Of a stretch of 64,000 nucleotides of DNA, positions 1-9,841 are shown in pieces. Numbering within the stretch: the stretch's first letter is position 1; each line of letters starts with the position of its first letter. The translations under genes and the position numbers were made by a program. The notes under the pieces are model-generated. The model was not told the origin of the DNA. It was given only the letters and a program-made list of their open reading frames with translations, and searched no databases. The stretch spans positions 566,740 to 630,739 of the forward strand of contig HG799465.1 of assembly GCA_000531095.1 (NCBI GenBank). The letters run 5' to 3'. The stretch comes from Gemmata massiliana. Lineage in GTDB: Bacteria; Planctomycetota; Planctomycetia; Gemmatales; Gemmataceae.

Positions 1-1725
1 GGGCGTGCCGGTCACGGCGACCCGACTGTCGGCCGCCAGTTCCTTCGCCGCGCGAGTCTGCTTCGTGCCGGAGTTCTTGATCGCCTGGGCCTCGTCGAGA
101 ACGACCAACCGCCAGCGGTGCTGCGTCACCCAGTCCTGGCGCACGAGCATTCCGTAAGTGGTCACGATCAGGTCGAACGAGTCGGCGGTGTCAGAACTTA
201 TTTCACCAGTGGCACCCACTTCCGACGGGTGCGCCACCGCGAAGGAGAGCGACGGTGCGAACTTCGCCAGTTCCGACTTCCAGTTCGCGATGAGCGACGC
301 GGGCACGACCAGGAGACTCGCTTTGCTCCGCTCGTCGCGCTTCAGATCGAGCAGCAGCGAGATCACCTGGATCGTTTTGCCGAGCCCCATGTCGTCGGCC
401 AAGCACACCCCCAACCCCAGACGAGCGGCGAAGCGCAGCCAGCCGTAACCGGTCCGCTGGTACGGTCGGAGTTCTGCTTTCAAGCCGGGTGGAGCCGCTT
501 CGCGCTGAGTGTCCGGGGAGCGCAGATTTTCGAGGACGGCCTCCAGCCCCGGTCCGGCGGTCAGACCGGCCCACTCGCGGGTCGCCTCCGGGATTTCCTC
601 GTCTTCTCCTCCAAGAACATTCGCCCCGGAAAGAAGACGCATGCCCTCGAAGAACGAAAGCCCCTCGCCGCGCACGTCCCGCTCGACTTCTTTCCAGTGT
701 TTCAAAGCCTCTTGCAACTTCTCCCGATCCACCTCGACCCACTTCCCCTTTAACGGGACCAGCCCCCCACTGGATTCGAGCAACTGGGCGATCTCGTCCG
801 GGGCGAGCGTTTCCCCGTCGAGGCTCATATCAACAGAGAATTGCAGCATGGCATCGACGTTGATGCCAGCGGTATTCTTCGAGTCGATCTTCACGCTGAC
901 GCGGGGTCGAGGCGGTTTCTGGGCGTGCCACCAGTCCGGCACCCGAACGATTAGCCCACTCGACTCGAAAAGGGGAATCGCCCGGAGGAACTCGTATGCC
1001 TCGCGCGGCGACCACGCGAGGGGCGAGTAAATCTCCCCGGAATCGACGAGGCGCTGAACCAGTTCCGAGGATTCGGCTGCCCGGGAAACTGGCAGCAGCA
1101 GGTTCAGCATTGCCGTGCGGTTCCGCTCCCCAGCGTATTGCTGGAGCGCCCGGCCCAGTGGCTCGTGTCGCACCTTGCCCTGCGGCGTCAGACCGTTAGC
1201 GAACGTCGCCAGGAACGCGAACGGGTAGTCCGGGTTCTGCTTGTTCTCGGCGAGATGGAATGTAACGCGACCGACGAACCGCCAGTGCGGGTTGCGCTCC
1301 CGCAAGTAACCGGATGCGCCGCCCGAGTGCTTTGCGATCTCGCTGCGAACCAGAGAATCGAGGTCGCGCCACCACGTCGCTAAGACCTCTGACGTCAGAT
1401 ACTCCAGCCCGGTCATGGGCGGAGCCTGAAAAACGGCCCGGTCCAGGTCGGCCGCAGTTGGCGGGATCTCGGGAACGGGTTCGCCCGATTCCGCGGTGGT
1501 GGCCTTGCAGAGTGTGGTCAGGTAGAGCCGGGCAATCGAGCGTGCGAACTCGAAAGAAGGTGGCAGCGCCGCATCCGCCTCTTCGCTCGCGGAATAGAGC
1601 ATCCCTCGGGCCGCGCTCGCGTGGTAGGCCCCGAGCAAGCCCTTCGAGGGCTCCTGTTTGGAAGCTCCGAGTGGTTCCTCGCGGAGGAGGAGGTGCCCTT
1701 GCGGTGTGATCGTCAGGTCGTGCAT
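1..1725 (-). CDS. SNF2-family DEAD/DEAH helicase, 5' part only (runs off the window)
   Basis: This is the N-terminal 575 codons of a SNF2-type ATPase; the rest lies beyond position 1. The reading frame is open from the ATG at 1725 to the edge. Around residues 298-345 there is a region resembling the bacterial SNF2-associated domain (DUF3670; GGLVPLKGKWVEVD). Walker A is DDMGLGKT near residue 445, the DEAQAIKN box lies near residue 541, and the visible part ends in TGTP (motif III). Family members use ATP to translocate on double-stranded DNA and remodel protein-DNA complexes. It is divergent from the peptidase gene at 1875, leaving about 150 bases for both promoters. The specific role cannot be told from the sequence. 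Confidence 0.93.
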   Translation of the reverse strand, partial: MHDLTITPQGHLLLREEPLGASKQEPSKGLLGAYHASAARGMLYSASEEADAALPPSFEFARSIARLYLTTLCKATTAESGEPVPEIPPTAADLDRAVFQAPPMTGLEYLTSEVLATWWRDLDSLVRSEIAKHSGGASGYLRERNPHWRFVGRVTFHLAENKQNPDYPFAFLATFANGLTPQGKVRHEPLGRALQQYAGERNRTAMLNLLLPVSRAAESSELVQRLVDSGEIYSPLAWSPREAYEFLRAIPLFESSGLIVRVPDWWHAQKPPRPRVSVKIDSKNTAGINVDAMLQFSVDMSLDGETLAPDEIAQLLESSGGLVPLKGKWVEVDREKLQEALKHWKEVERDVRGEGLSFFEGMRLLSGANVLGGEDEEIPEATREWAGLTAGPGLEAVLENLRSPDTQREAAPPGLKAELRPYQRTGYGWLRFAARLGLGVCLADDMGLGKTIQVISLLLDLKRDERSKASLLVVPASLIANWKSELAKFAPSLSFAVAHPSEVGATGEISSDTADSFDLIVTTYGMLVRQDWVTQHRWRLVVLDEAQAIKNSGTKQTRAAKELAADSRVAVTGTP

Positions 1726-1874
1726 CTTGCCGCTACTCGCGACGTTCGGACAGGGATCGGCACGGGCGCCATTCCATTCTATCGCAAAGAACCGTACCGC
1801 TGCGCCGAGCGGTTCGCATAATGGGTATTGAGCGACCTCTCCGCTCGGCTGCACTTCGTGATTGAGGAAATCTC

Positions 1875-3500
1875 GTGAATCACCGATCGTTACCGGCCCT
1901 CTGTGCCGCGTTCTTTGTCGCCGCGCTCCCGGTGAGAGCGGCCGACCCGCCAGCGATTTCGCCCGAGCGGATCAAGGCCGACGTCACGTACCTCGCGAGC
2001 GACCGGCTCGAAGGGCGCGCCCCGGGCACACGCGGCGAAGAACTCGCGACCGATCACATTGCCGGCGAGTTCAAGAAAGCGGGCCTCAAGCCGATCGGCG
2101 CGGCCGGTACGTACCTTCAGCCCGTTCCGCTCGTCCGCGTCGCCACAAGTCCGAAGTCCACGCTCCGCGCAACGAAGGGGAACGAGGCGTTCGACATCCC
2201 CTGCGACGAGGAGTTTAGCGGCACGAGCCAAACGCAAACGGAACTCGAACAATTTGACGCCGAAGTCGTTTTCGTCGGGCACGGAATCACCGCTCCCGAG
2301 TTCGATTGGGACGACTACAAGGGCGTCGACGTGAAGGGAAAGGTCGTCGTCCTGTTCACGAACGAACCGCCCTCGGACAACCCGAAGTTCTTCGGTGGTA
2401 AGGCGCTCACCTACTACGGGCGCTGGACGTTCAAGTTCGAGGAAGCCGCGCGCCGCGGGGCCAAGGCGTGCTTCATCATCCACACGAACGAAACGGCCGG
2501 GTACCCGTACTCCGTCGTCCGCCCGCTCGACGGCGCCCAGCTCAAGCGCGACCCGAACCAACCGGCGCTCGCGTTCGCCGGCTGGCTCTCGCGCAAGGCC
2601 GGTGAGAAGCTCCTCGGCCTATCCGGGAAGACGGTGGACGAGGCACTCAAAGCGGCCGATACGAAGGGGTTCAAAGCGTTCTCTCTCGGCGCCAACCTGA
2701 AGGGAAACATCTCGACCACGGTCGAAAAGATCGTGAGCAACAATGTTGCCGGCATGGTCGAAGGGAGCGACCCGGTGCTCAAATCCGAAGTCGTCGTCTT
2801 CACCGCACACTGGGACCACCTGGGTGTGGGCCGCGCTGTTGTCGGCGATTCGATCTACAACGGCGCCGCGGACAACGCCACGGGATGCGCCCTACTGATC
2901 GAACTCGCTCGTGCGTGGGCGGCTCAAAACCCGAAGCCGAAGCGGTCCGCGATCTTCCTCGCCGTTACAGCGGAAGAAAAAGGGCTGCTCGGGTCGAAAT
3001 ACTACGCACAGAACCCGATCGTGCCGCTCGGGAAGACCGCTCTGAACCTCAACTTCGACATGATTCTGCCGCTCGGCGTTCCGGAGTCGGTTTCGGTTAC
3101 TGGCGCCGATCGAACGACCGTATGGCCGACTGTCAAATCTGTGGCAGAGAAGACCAAGCTCGAAATCGAACCCGATCAGCGCGCACACCTGGGAGTGTTC
3201 TACCGTTCCGATCACTTCTCGATGGCCCGCGCGGGGGTGCCCGCGTTCTCCATCGGGGCCGGAATGAAGATTAAGGGGAAGCCCGCGGACTTCGCACGCA
3301 AAGCGGCGCAGCAGTTCAACGACAAGGCGTACCATTCCCCACAAGACGAAGTGCGCCCCGACTGGGACTTCTCCGGGTTCGTGACGCTGGCCGATTTCGC
3401 GCTCGGTATTGCCCGCGACGTCGCCAACGCCGACCGGTTGCCGACGTGGAACCCCGGCGACGAGTTCCGCCCGGCACGAGAGAAGAGTGGGGTGAAGTGA
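1875..3500 (+). CDS. Secreted M28-family zinc peptidase with PA domain
   Basis: The product is 541 residues. It starts at a GTG preceded by GAGG at 7-base spacing and opens with a signal peptide (about residues 1-22, ending VRA). A protease-associated insert occupies roughly residues 130-270. The M28 zinc site follows: HWDH near 311, NGAADNATG near 330, AEEKG near 367, NFDM near 394 and YRSDHF near 445. These supply the expected His, Asp, Glu-Glu, Asp and His ligands and catalytic residues. Relatives are exported aminopeptidases or carboxypeptidases that trim peptides outside the cytoplasm. It is monocistronic and faces a convergent DUF1579 gene across a hairpin. Confidence 0.93.
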   Translation: MNHRSLPALCAAFFVAALPVRAADPPAISPERIKADVTYLASDRLEGRAPGTRGEELATDHIAGEFKKAGLKPIGAAGTYLQPVPLVRVATSPKSTLRATKGNEAFDIPCDEEFSGTSQTQTELEQFDAEVVFVGHGITAPEFDWDDYKGVDVKGKVVVLFTNEPPSDNPKFFGGKALTYYGRWTFKFEEAARRGAKACFIIHTNETAGYPYSVVRPLDGAQLKRDPNQPALAFAGWLSRKAGEKLLGLSGKTVDEALKAADTKGFKAFSLGANLKGNISTTVEKIVSNNVAGMVEGSDPVLKSEVVVFTAHWDHLGVGRAVVGDSIYNGAADNATGCALLIELARAWAAQNPKPKRSAIFLAVTAEEKGLLGSKYYAQNPIVPLGKTALNLNFDMILPLGVPESVSVTGADRTTVWPTVKSVAEKTKLEIEPDQRAHLGVFYRSDHFSMARAGVPAFSIGAGMKIKGKPADFARKAAQQFNDKAYHSPQDEVRPDWDFSGFVTLADFALGIARDVANADRLPTWNPGDEFRPAREKSGVK

Positions 3501-3510
3501 TTTGATTTCT

Positions 3511-3535
3511 GCCCCTCTCGAATTCAGAGAGGGGC
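3511..3535. terminator. Hairpin between convergent genes
   Basis: A 9-bp perfect stem (GCCCCTCTC with GAGAGGGGC) and a 7-base loop sit just after the stop of the peptidase gene and before the 3' end of the convergent DUF1579 gene. There is no strong T-run, so it may act as a bidirectional or factor-assisted terminator. Confidence 0.55.
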
Positions 3536-3561
3536 GATGCGCCGAACGTGATCGGGCCGCG

Positions 3562-4044
3562 TTACGCTTTGCGCCGGTAGTGCGATGTCATGAAGCGGTG
3601 CCACGTCCCATCCTCAGTCTGGACCTGCGCGGAGAGGATACGGTGATCGGGTGATACGATTTCGATGGAGTCCTTGTACTTGGCGGTCTTGTTCGGGTCG
3701 GTGAAGCTCGGCCCCTCCGTATCCAGCACCAGCACCTTCTCGGCCGCGTCCAGTTGGCCGTCGTAGACCCACTGGTTGGTCATCATCGACCCGATACACG
3801 TACCGACGAAGCGCTTTTTGGCCGGGTCGTAACCGATCGTGATAATCATGAGCGCCGGCCCGCCGTCGGGCATCTGCCAGCGGTTCTCGCACTGAATCCA
3901 CACGCCCCCGATCGACCGCACCGTCTCGACCCCGGTGGACTTCATCGGCGGTTGGTCCGGCCCCATGAGCGCTTCGGTCTCGCAGGTCCACTCACCGACG
4001 AGTTGCTCCAGCCACTTGTGCTCTTTCTGTGGTTCAACGTGCAT
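3562..4044 (-). CDS. DUF1579 family protein
   Basis: The 160-residue protein matches the DUF1579 pattern: WLEQLVGEWTCE near the N-terminus, a GGVWIQCE segment, GYDPAKKRFVGT and YKDSIEIVSPDHRIL. The fold of this family is expected to be lipocalin-like, and its function is unknown. The start at 4044 is chosen because AAGGAG lies six bases upstream; a longer frame reaches 4122 but its extra 26 residues are not family-like. No signal peptide is seen, so it is probably cytoplasmic. It is transcribed alone, convergent with the M28 peptidase. Confidence 0.85.
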   Translation of the reverse strand: MHVEPQKEHKWLEQLVGEWTCETEALMGPDQPPMKSTGVETVRSIGGVWIQCENRWQMPDGGPALMIITIGYDPAKKRFVGTCIGSMMTNQWVYDGQLDAAEKVLVLDTEGPSFTDPNKTAKYKDSIEIVSPDHRILSAQVQTEDGTWHRFMTSHYRRKA

Positions 4045-4237
4045 GGCAATCTCCTTGGGTTGAGCGAAGTGGGGAAGGTACGCCTGCCGGAACCGAAACG
4101 CGATGTCAGCTGTGCGGCTCAATAGCGACCGCGTCGGATCTGGGTACGCGCAAGGCCCGCTGTGTAACTTCGTTCGATTGACATCCGGGGCCGACCTGTG
4201 ATAATTCCTTGGTCCAAACGCGGTTCAAGGGTACGCG

Positions 4238-4693
4238 ATGCTCGTTCGAGTGCTTCTCACTGTGCTGATGCTGGTAGGGCCGATGCCCTTCCGCATTTGC
4301 ACGTGTGCAGCGAGCACCCCGGTCCCCGCACCCACGGAACCGCCGGCGCCCGCTCCGCGTGTCGTGGCCAAGGCGTGTCGCTGTAGTCACCATCTGCCCG
4401 CCAAGAACCAGCAAAGTGTTCGTGTGCAGGCCGCTGATGGCGATCATCACACGTGTGGTAAAACGGAACCCGATCGGCACGCGAGCGACTGCCCGGCCGC
4501 GAACGCGAACCCGATCGCACGCGACATCGCTCCTCCACTCGCGCCCGACGCTCCCGTCGATGTTAGTGCTGTTGCCGCCACAATTTGGGTAGGCATCGCC
4601 CCGGGCCGAGACCCAACGGCCGTGTTCACGACTGAACAATTTCCTGTCCCGAGCGTTCCGCTCTATCTCTCGTTCTGCGCTCTGCGGAACTAG
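4238..4693 (+). CDS. Small secreted Cys/His-rich protein of the metal-efflux operon
   Basis: A 151-residue protein begins with a hydrophobic leader (about residues 1-24) and then has a Pro-rich linker, a CRCSHH cluster near residue 47, DHHTC near 70 and further single cysteines. The spacing of Cys and His suggests metal binding, which is inference. It lies 119 bases before the CzcB-like adaptor on the same strand, so it is probably the first gene of the efflux operon. Analogous short Cys-containing proteins sit beside the TolC-like gene at 35696 and 36326. I do not recognise a named family. It could be a periplasmic metal chaperone or sensor. Confidence 0.6.
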   Translation: MLVRVLLTVLMLVGPMPFRICTCAASTPVPAPTEPPAPAPRVVAKACRCSHHLPAKNQQSVRVQAADGDHHTCGKTEPDRHASDCPAANANPIARDIAPPLAPDAPVDVSAVAATIWVGIAPGRDPTAVFTTEQFPVPSVPLYLSFCALRN

Positions 4694-4812
4694 ACCACCC
4701 TTCGACTTGTGACCTTGCTGCGCGGGTGTTTCGCGCCGTTGGTCGTCGCATTTTCCCATTCATCACCCAAAGCATTCGCCCACAGACCCGCACGTTAGGG
4801 AGGGTCGGTCCG

Positions 4813-6249
4813 ATGAGGCTCCGTCCACTGGTCACTCCGGCCATCACCGCGGTCGTTCTGGGAACGATCGGCGCGGTCGGTTATCGCACGCACGAGAAGT
4901 GGGTGCCGATCCTGTTCCCGAGTAAAACCGCGTCGCCCGAAAGCGGGGCACACGACGAGGGGGGACACGATCACGCAGGGCACGACCACGGCAACCGCGG
5001 CGATCGAGTGAAGCTCTCCCCACAGGCCCAGAAGAACCTCGGGCTCGACGTGGATACGCTCACCCGGGAGGACTACTGGCGCAAGCTCCTCATCCCCGGC
5101 GTGGTAGTGGACCGGCCCGGTGAGAGCGACCGCAGCGTGACCTCGAAAGTGGCCGGGGTGGTGATCGACATCAAGGCGCGACCGGGCGACACGGTTCGAG
5201 CCGGTGCGCCGCTCTTTACCCTGCAACTCGCGAGCGAGTTCATTCAGGCCGCACAGACGGACCTCGCGAAGACGGCCCGAGAAATTGAGTTCGCGATCAC
5301 CAAACGGGACCGCGTGGCCAATCTCGTGAAGCAGGGGACACAACCGGGAGCCGCACTGACCGAGGAAGAGAACCAGATCAAGCGCCTCACGGTCCAGTTG
5401 CAGGCGTACCGGCGCCAGCTCCAGGTGTTCGGCCTCACGTCGGAGCAGGTAACCCGGGCCGAAAAGGGCGAAGTCATCACCGAACTGGTAATCGCCGCCC
5501 CGGACCGGCTCCCGGTTCCCGTACCCGCTTCGACTAACTCCCCTTCCCTCGCCCCGCAGGTCACGCTCTACGAGGTCCAGGATCTGAAGGTGAGTTTGGG
5601 CGATCAGGTGCAGGTCGGCCAGATCCTGTGCCAACTGGCCAATCACCAGCAACTCTTTGTTGAGGGGCGGGCGTTCAAGTCCGAGGCCGGGGCACTGGCC
5701 TTCGCCGCGGAGAAGAGAGTGCCCGTTCGCATCGAGTTCGCCGACGAAGCAACTGGCGAGTGGCCGGAACTGGAGCCGCGCACCATCCACCACCTGTCGA
5801 ACCAGGTGGACACGGCCACGCGCACGTTTGCCTTCTACCTGCCGCTGGAGAACCAACCGCGCACCTTCGAGCGCGACGGCAAAACGCATTTCGTCTGGCG
5901 GTTCCGACCCGGTCAGCGGGTGCGGATCAAGTTACCGGTGGAGCGGTTCGTGGTGCTGGCCCCGGACGGCAAGTCCGAGGTGCTACCGTTCGTGCTTCCT
6001 GCCGGAGCGGTAGTGCGGGAGGGGCCGGAAGCGTTCGTGTTCGTTCAGACCGGCGACGTGTTCGTCCGCAAGCCGGTGCGGGTGCTGCACGAGAACCGCA
6101 CCGAGACCGTGATCGCCAACGACGGCAGCGTGACTGAGGTCGACTTCGTGGTGAAAAATCAGGCCGCGGCCATCAACCGCGCGCTGAAGGCCGCGGCCGC
6201 TGGGGGAGAGGGCGGACACGGGCACGACCACGCGGGCCACAGCCACTAA
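4813..6249 (+). CDS. RND efflux periplasmic adaptor, CzcB/CusB-like
   Basis: The 478-residue membrane-fusion protein has one N-terminal membrane anchor (LVTPAITAVVLGTIGAVGY) followed by a His/Asp-rich stretch (GGHDHAGHDHG). A split lipoyl/barrel-sandwich region follows, with an alpha-helical hairpin near residues 150-220 (QTDLAKTAREIEFAITKRD) and beta-barrel segments to the end. The C-terminus is again His-rich (GGHGHDHAGHSH). Such adaptors link an inner-membrane RND pump to an outer-membrane channel and can deliver metal. The start at 4813 follows GGGAGG at nine bases; an upstream extension to 4726 lacks leader character. The stop is 11 bases before the pump gene, indicating one operon. Confidence 0.9.
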   Translation: MRLRPLVTPAITAVVLGTIGAVGYRTHEKWVPILFPSKTASPESGAHDEGGHDHAGHDHGNRGDRVKLSPQAQKNLGLDVDTLTREDYWRKLLIPGVVVDRPGESDRSVTSKVAGVVIDIKARPGDTVRAGAPLFTLQLASEFIQAAQTDLAKTAREIEFAITKRDRVANLVKQGTQPGAALTEEENQIKRLTVQLQAYRRQLQVFGLTSEQVTRAEKGEVITELVIAAPDRLPVPVPASTNSPSLAPQVTLYEVQDLKVSLGDQVQVGQILCQLANHQQLFVEGRAFKSEAGALAFAAEKRVPVRIEFADEATGEWPELEPRTIHHLSNQVDTATRTFAFYLPLENQPRTFERDGKTHFVWRFRPGQRVRIKLPVERFVVLAPDGKSEVLPFVLPAGAVVREGPEAFVFVQTGDVFVRKPVRVLHENRTETVIANDGSVTEVDFVVKNQAAAINRALKAAAAGGEGGHGHDHAGHSH

Positions 6250-6260
6250 CCGGAGCCGAC

Positions 6261-9200
6261 GTGCTGAACACTGTTATCAAGCTCGCGCTCCGGCACCGGC
6301 CGCTCGTCGTGGTTCTCAGCCTCATCGTGCTCCTGTACGGCGGGTACACCACGACCACGATGCCGATCGACGTGTTCCCGGACCTGGACCGGCCGCGCGT
6401 CACGATCATGACCGAGTGCCCCGGCCTGGCTCCGGAAGAAGTGGAGACGCTCGTCACCTACCCGCTCGAATCGGCGATGCTCGGCGCGAGCGGGGTGCAG
6501 GACGTGCGCACGCAGTCGGGTTTCGGGCTGTCAGTGGTGTACGTCGAATTTGCGTGGGGGACCGACATCCGCACCGCCCGGCAGACGGTGCAGGAGCGCC
6601 TCGCGACCGTTTCCGGCGACTTACCCGAAGGCACCCGCCCGCAAATGGCCCCGGTCAGCTCGATCATGGGGCAGTTCCTCATCGCGGGTATGCGCCGGCA
6701 AACGGGGCCGAAGGGCGGCGAACTAGTTCCCGTACCGGACACGCCGTTCTATGCCGAGCGCGTTTCAACACCCGGCGCGCAGCCGGGACTGTTCGCATGG
6801 AAGGTAACCGACCGCAAGAACCCGGCGGCGTGGGAACCGGTGACAATGGGGGAACCAAAGTGGGACGCGGTGGACGCTGACGGCGACCAGCGCGTGCGCG
6901 TTACGGTCGACGGGCGCGGGCGCGACCTCGTGTTCCCATCAGCAGCAAAGCGAGCGCTGGCGCTCCGAACACTGGCTGACTGGGTCGTTCGCCCGCGATT
7001 GCTGAAGGTGTCCGGCGTAGCTCAAGTCATCACGATGGGCGGCGGGCGCAAACAGTATCAGGTGCTCGTGGACCCGACCGCACTCCACGAACACAAGGTC
7101 ACCCTTCAGGATGTGGACACGGCGCTCAAAGCCAACAACGTGAACTTTACAGGTGGCTTCGCCGACCTGGACGGGACCGAGAAACCGATTCGAGTTATTG
7201 GGCGGCTCGGGCCTCGCACAGAACAGGTGGTTGCGGACCTCAAGCTCATTGTCGTGAAGGCTCCACCGCGGTCCGAACCGGGTCAACCGCTAGGGCGTGC
7301 GGTGCTGCTCAAAGACGTGGCGAAGGTGGTCGAGGGCGCGCAGATCAAGCGCGGGGACTCCAGCATCAACGGGCACCCCGGGGTCGCGCTCACGGTCACG
7401 AAACAACCGCACACCGACACCCGCGAACTAACGGATCGAGCCAAGGCCGCGCTCGCGGACGTCGAGCCGTCACTGCCCGCGGACGTGGTGCTCGAAACCG
7501 GGCTGTACGAACTGCGCGAGTTCATCGACCGCGGCGTCTATAACGTGGGCGAGGCCCTCGTCGTCGGAGCCCTACTGGTTCTAATCGTGCTGTTTCTGTT
7601 CCTGCTGAATTTCCGCACCACGTTCATCTCGCTCACCGCGATCCCGCTCTCGCTGGTCGTCACGGTGCTCGTTTTCAAGCTGATCGGCGCCATTTCCGGC
7701 ACCGAGTTGAGTATCAACGTCATGACGCTCGGCGGGATCGCGGTCGCGCTCGGTGAACTGGTCGACGACGCGATCGTGGACGTGGAGAACATCTTCCGTC
7801 GACTGCGCGAGAACAACCAGGCGCCCGAACCGAAACCCGCGCTCCGGGTGATTTACGAGGCGAGCGTCGAAGTCCGCACGTCCATCGTGTTCGGAACCGC
7901 GGTGGTCGTTCTGGTGTTCCTGCCGCTGTTCGCCCTGACCGGCGTTGAGGGGCGGCTGTTCACACCGCTCGGGATCGCCTACATCGTGTCGATTCTGGCT
8001 TCGCTCGTCGTGTCGCTGACCGTTACGCCGGTCCTGGCGTCCTACCTCCTGACGAACGCGAAGGCCACCCACGCGGAGCACGACGGGTTCCTGGTGCGCG
8101 GGTTGAAGTGGGCGGCCGGGCACCTGGTTCGCTTCAGTATGAAGCGCGCGGGCGTGCTCTTACTCGTGACCTGGGGGCTGGTCGCGTACTGCGGGTGGCG
8201 GCTCACAACCATCGGTGCGGATTTCCTCCCGCCCTTCGACGAGGGAACCGTCCAGGTGGGTGTGACGCTCCCGCCGGGGTCGTCGCTGGACGCCTCCAAC
8301 GCGACCGCGAAACTCGTGGACGCCAAGCTCAAGTCCCTTCAGAAGTCGCCGACGAATCCCAACGGCGAGGTACTGGTGTTCTTTCGGCGCACTGGACGTG
8401 CCGAGATGGACGAGCACGCAGAACCGCCGAACGCCAACGAGTTTTTCGTCTCGGTGAATCCGGATTGCGGAAAATCACGCGGCGAGGTGCTGGCGACCCT
8501 TCAAAAGGAGATCAAGGAAGAAATTCCGGGCGTCGACGTCGAGGTCGAGCAACCGCTCGCCCACCTCATCAGTCACATGATCTCCGGTAGTACCGCGCAG
8601 ATCGCCATCAAGCTCTACGGTGACGACCTCGACACGCTCGAAAAGATGGCGAACCAGATCAAGGCCGCGATTGCTGGTGTGCCGGGTGTGAGTTCACTTG
8701 TTGTCGAGCCGATCCGCAAGGTGGACGAGATCCACATCAAGTTGCGCCCGGACGACCTCGCGTTTTACGGCGTGGACCGGGCCTACGTCGGCAGCTTCGT
8801 GCAGACGGCCCTGAACGGTGAGGTCGTCTCGCAGGTGGTCGAGGGGCAGCGGCGGTTCGACCTCGTGGTGCGCCTCGACGAGCCGTACCGCGCGGACGTG
8901 GCGAACCTGAAGGAGCTGTGGCTCGATTTGCCCAACGGCCAGGAGCGGGTGCGGCTCAAGGATCTGGCCGACGTGACCCCAATGACCGGCGGCGACGCGG
9001 GCGCGAACCAGGTGAAGCGAGAGAACGTGCGCCGGCGGATCGTGATCCGGTGCAACGCGCTGGGGCGCGACCTCGCGTCGGTGGTCGGCGACATTCAGAC
9101 GAACATCGCCGAGAAGGTACCGATGACGGAGGGGTACTTCGTCGAGTACGGCGGTCAGTTCGAGAGCCAGAAGCGGGCCACGCGACTCATTGCGGCACTG

Positions 9201-9803
9201 GCGAGCGTGGCGCTCGTCGGGATGTTCTTCGTACTGTACATGCTGTTCGCGTCCGCTCGCACCGTGCTGCAAATCCTGAACGCGATCCCAACGGCGTTCA
9301 TCGGCGGCGTATTGGCGCTGGTTATCACGAACCAAACGCTCACGGTAGCGAGTCTGGTGGGGTTCATCTCGCTCGGCGGGATCGCGGTGCGCAACGGCAT
9401 CCTTCTGGTGACGCACTACGTTCACCTGATGAAGCACGAAGGCGAGAGATTCACACAGGAAATGGTGCTGCGCGGGAGCCTGGAGCGGCTCTCACCGGTG
9501 CTGATGACCGCGCTCACAGCCGGGATCGGACTCATCCCGCTTGTGGTCGCGGGGCAGCAACCGGGGCGCGAGATTCTGTACCCGGTGGCAACGGTAATTC
9601 TGGGCGGATTGGTGACCTCGACGTTCTGCGAGTTCCTGATTCACCCCGGGATCTTCTGGCGCTTCAGCGGCACGGCGGCCGCGAAGCTCGCCGCCGCGGA
9701 TGATCGATCCGACGGGTTGGACGACCCGCCGGCGACACACGAACCAAACCCGCTGCTCAACGCGGCGGGAGACGGGAACACGGCTCGTGAGGGTCGTGAG
9801 TAG
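6261..9803 (+). CDS. Heavy-metal efflux RND pump, CzcA/CusA-like
   Basis: The product is 1180 residues and starts at GTG 11 bases after the adaptor stop. It has the HME-RND layout: TM1 near residues 12-32 followed by IDVFPDLDRPRVTI and ECPGLAPEEVETLVTYPLE, two large periplasmic loops, a TM2-TM6 block around residues 430-600, and a second block near 975-1140. The proton-relay motif in TM4 reads LGELVDDAIVDVEN around residues 494-510. It is longer than the usual 1030-1060 residues because the first periplasmic loop carries an extra segment (about residues 150-240). It should export a divalent or monovalent metal by proton antiport. The exact metal cannot be read from sequence. Confidence 0.94.
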   Translation: MLNTVIKLALRHRPLVVVLSLIVLLYGGYTTTTMPIDVFPDLDRPRVTIMTECPGLAPEEVETLVTYPLESAMLGASGVQDVRTQSGFGLSVVYVEFAWGTDIRTARQTVQERLATVSGDLPEGTRPQMAPVSSIMGQFLIAGMRRQTGPKGGELVPVPDTPFYAERVSTPGAQPGLFAWKVTDRKNPAAWEPVTMGEPKWDAVDADGDQRVRVTVDGRGRDLVFPSAAKRALALRTLADWVVRPRLLKVSGVAQVITMGGGRKQYQVLVDPTALHEHKVTLQDVDTALKANNVNFTGGFADLDGTEKPIRVIGRLGPRTEQVVADLKLIVVKAPPRSEPGQPLGRAVLLKDVAKVVEGAQIKRGDSSINGHPGVALTVTKQPHTDTRELTDRAKAALADVEPSLPADVVLETGLYELREFIDRGVYNVGEALVVGALLVLIVLFLFLLNFRTTFISLTAIPLSLVVTVLVFKLIGAISGTELSINVMTLGGIAVALGELVDDAIVDVENIFRRLRENNQAPEPKPALRVIYEASVEVRTSIVFGTAVVVLVFLPLFALTGVEGRLFTPLGIAYIVSILASLVVSLTVTPVLASYLLTNAKATHAEHDGFLVRGLKWAAGHLVRFSMKRAGVLLLVTWGLVAYCGWRLTTIGADFLPPFDEGTVQVGVTLPPGSSLDASNATAKLVDAKLKSLQKSPTNPNGEVLVFFRRTGRAEMDEHAEPPNANEFFVSVNPDCGKSRGEVLATLQKEIKEEIPGVDVEVEQPLAHLISHMISGSTAQIAIKLYGDDLDTLEKMANQIKAAIAGVPGVSSLVVEPIRKVDEIHIKLRPDDLAFYGVDRAYVGSFVQTALNGEVVSQVVEGQRRFDLVVRLDEPYRADVANLKELWLDLPNGQERVRLKDLADVTPMTGGDAGANQVKRENVRRRIVIRCNALGRDLASVVGDIQTNIAEKVPMTEGYFVEYGGQFESQKRATRLIAALASVALVGMFFVLYMLFASARTVLQILNAIPTAFIGGVLALVITNQTLTVASLVGFISLGGIAVRNGILLVTHYVHLMKHEGERFTQEMVLRGSLERLSPVLMTALTAGIGLIPLVVAGQQPGREILYPVATVILGGLVTSTFCEFLIHPGIFWRFSGTAAAKLAAADDRSDGLDDPPATHEPNPLLNAAGDGNTAREGRE

Positions 9804-9841
9804 GACGGTAGAGAGTGCTTTTCCAACAGGAGGAAGTGGCC

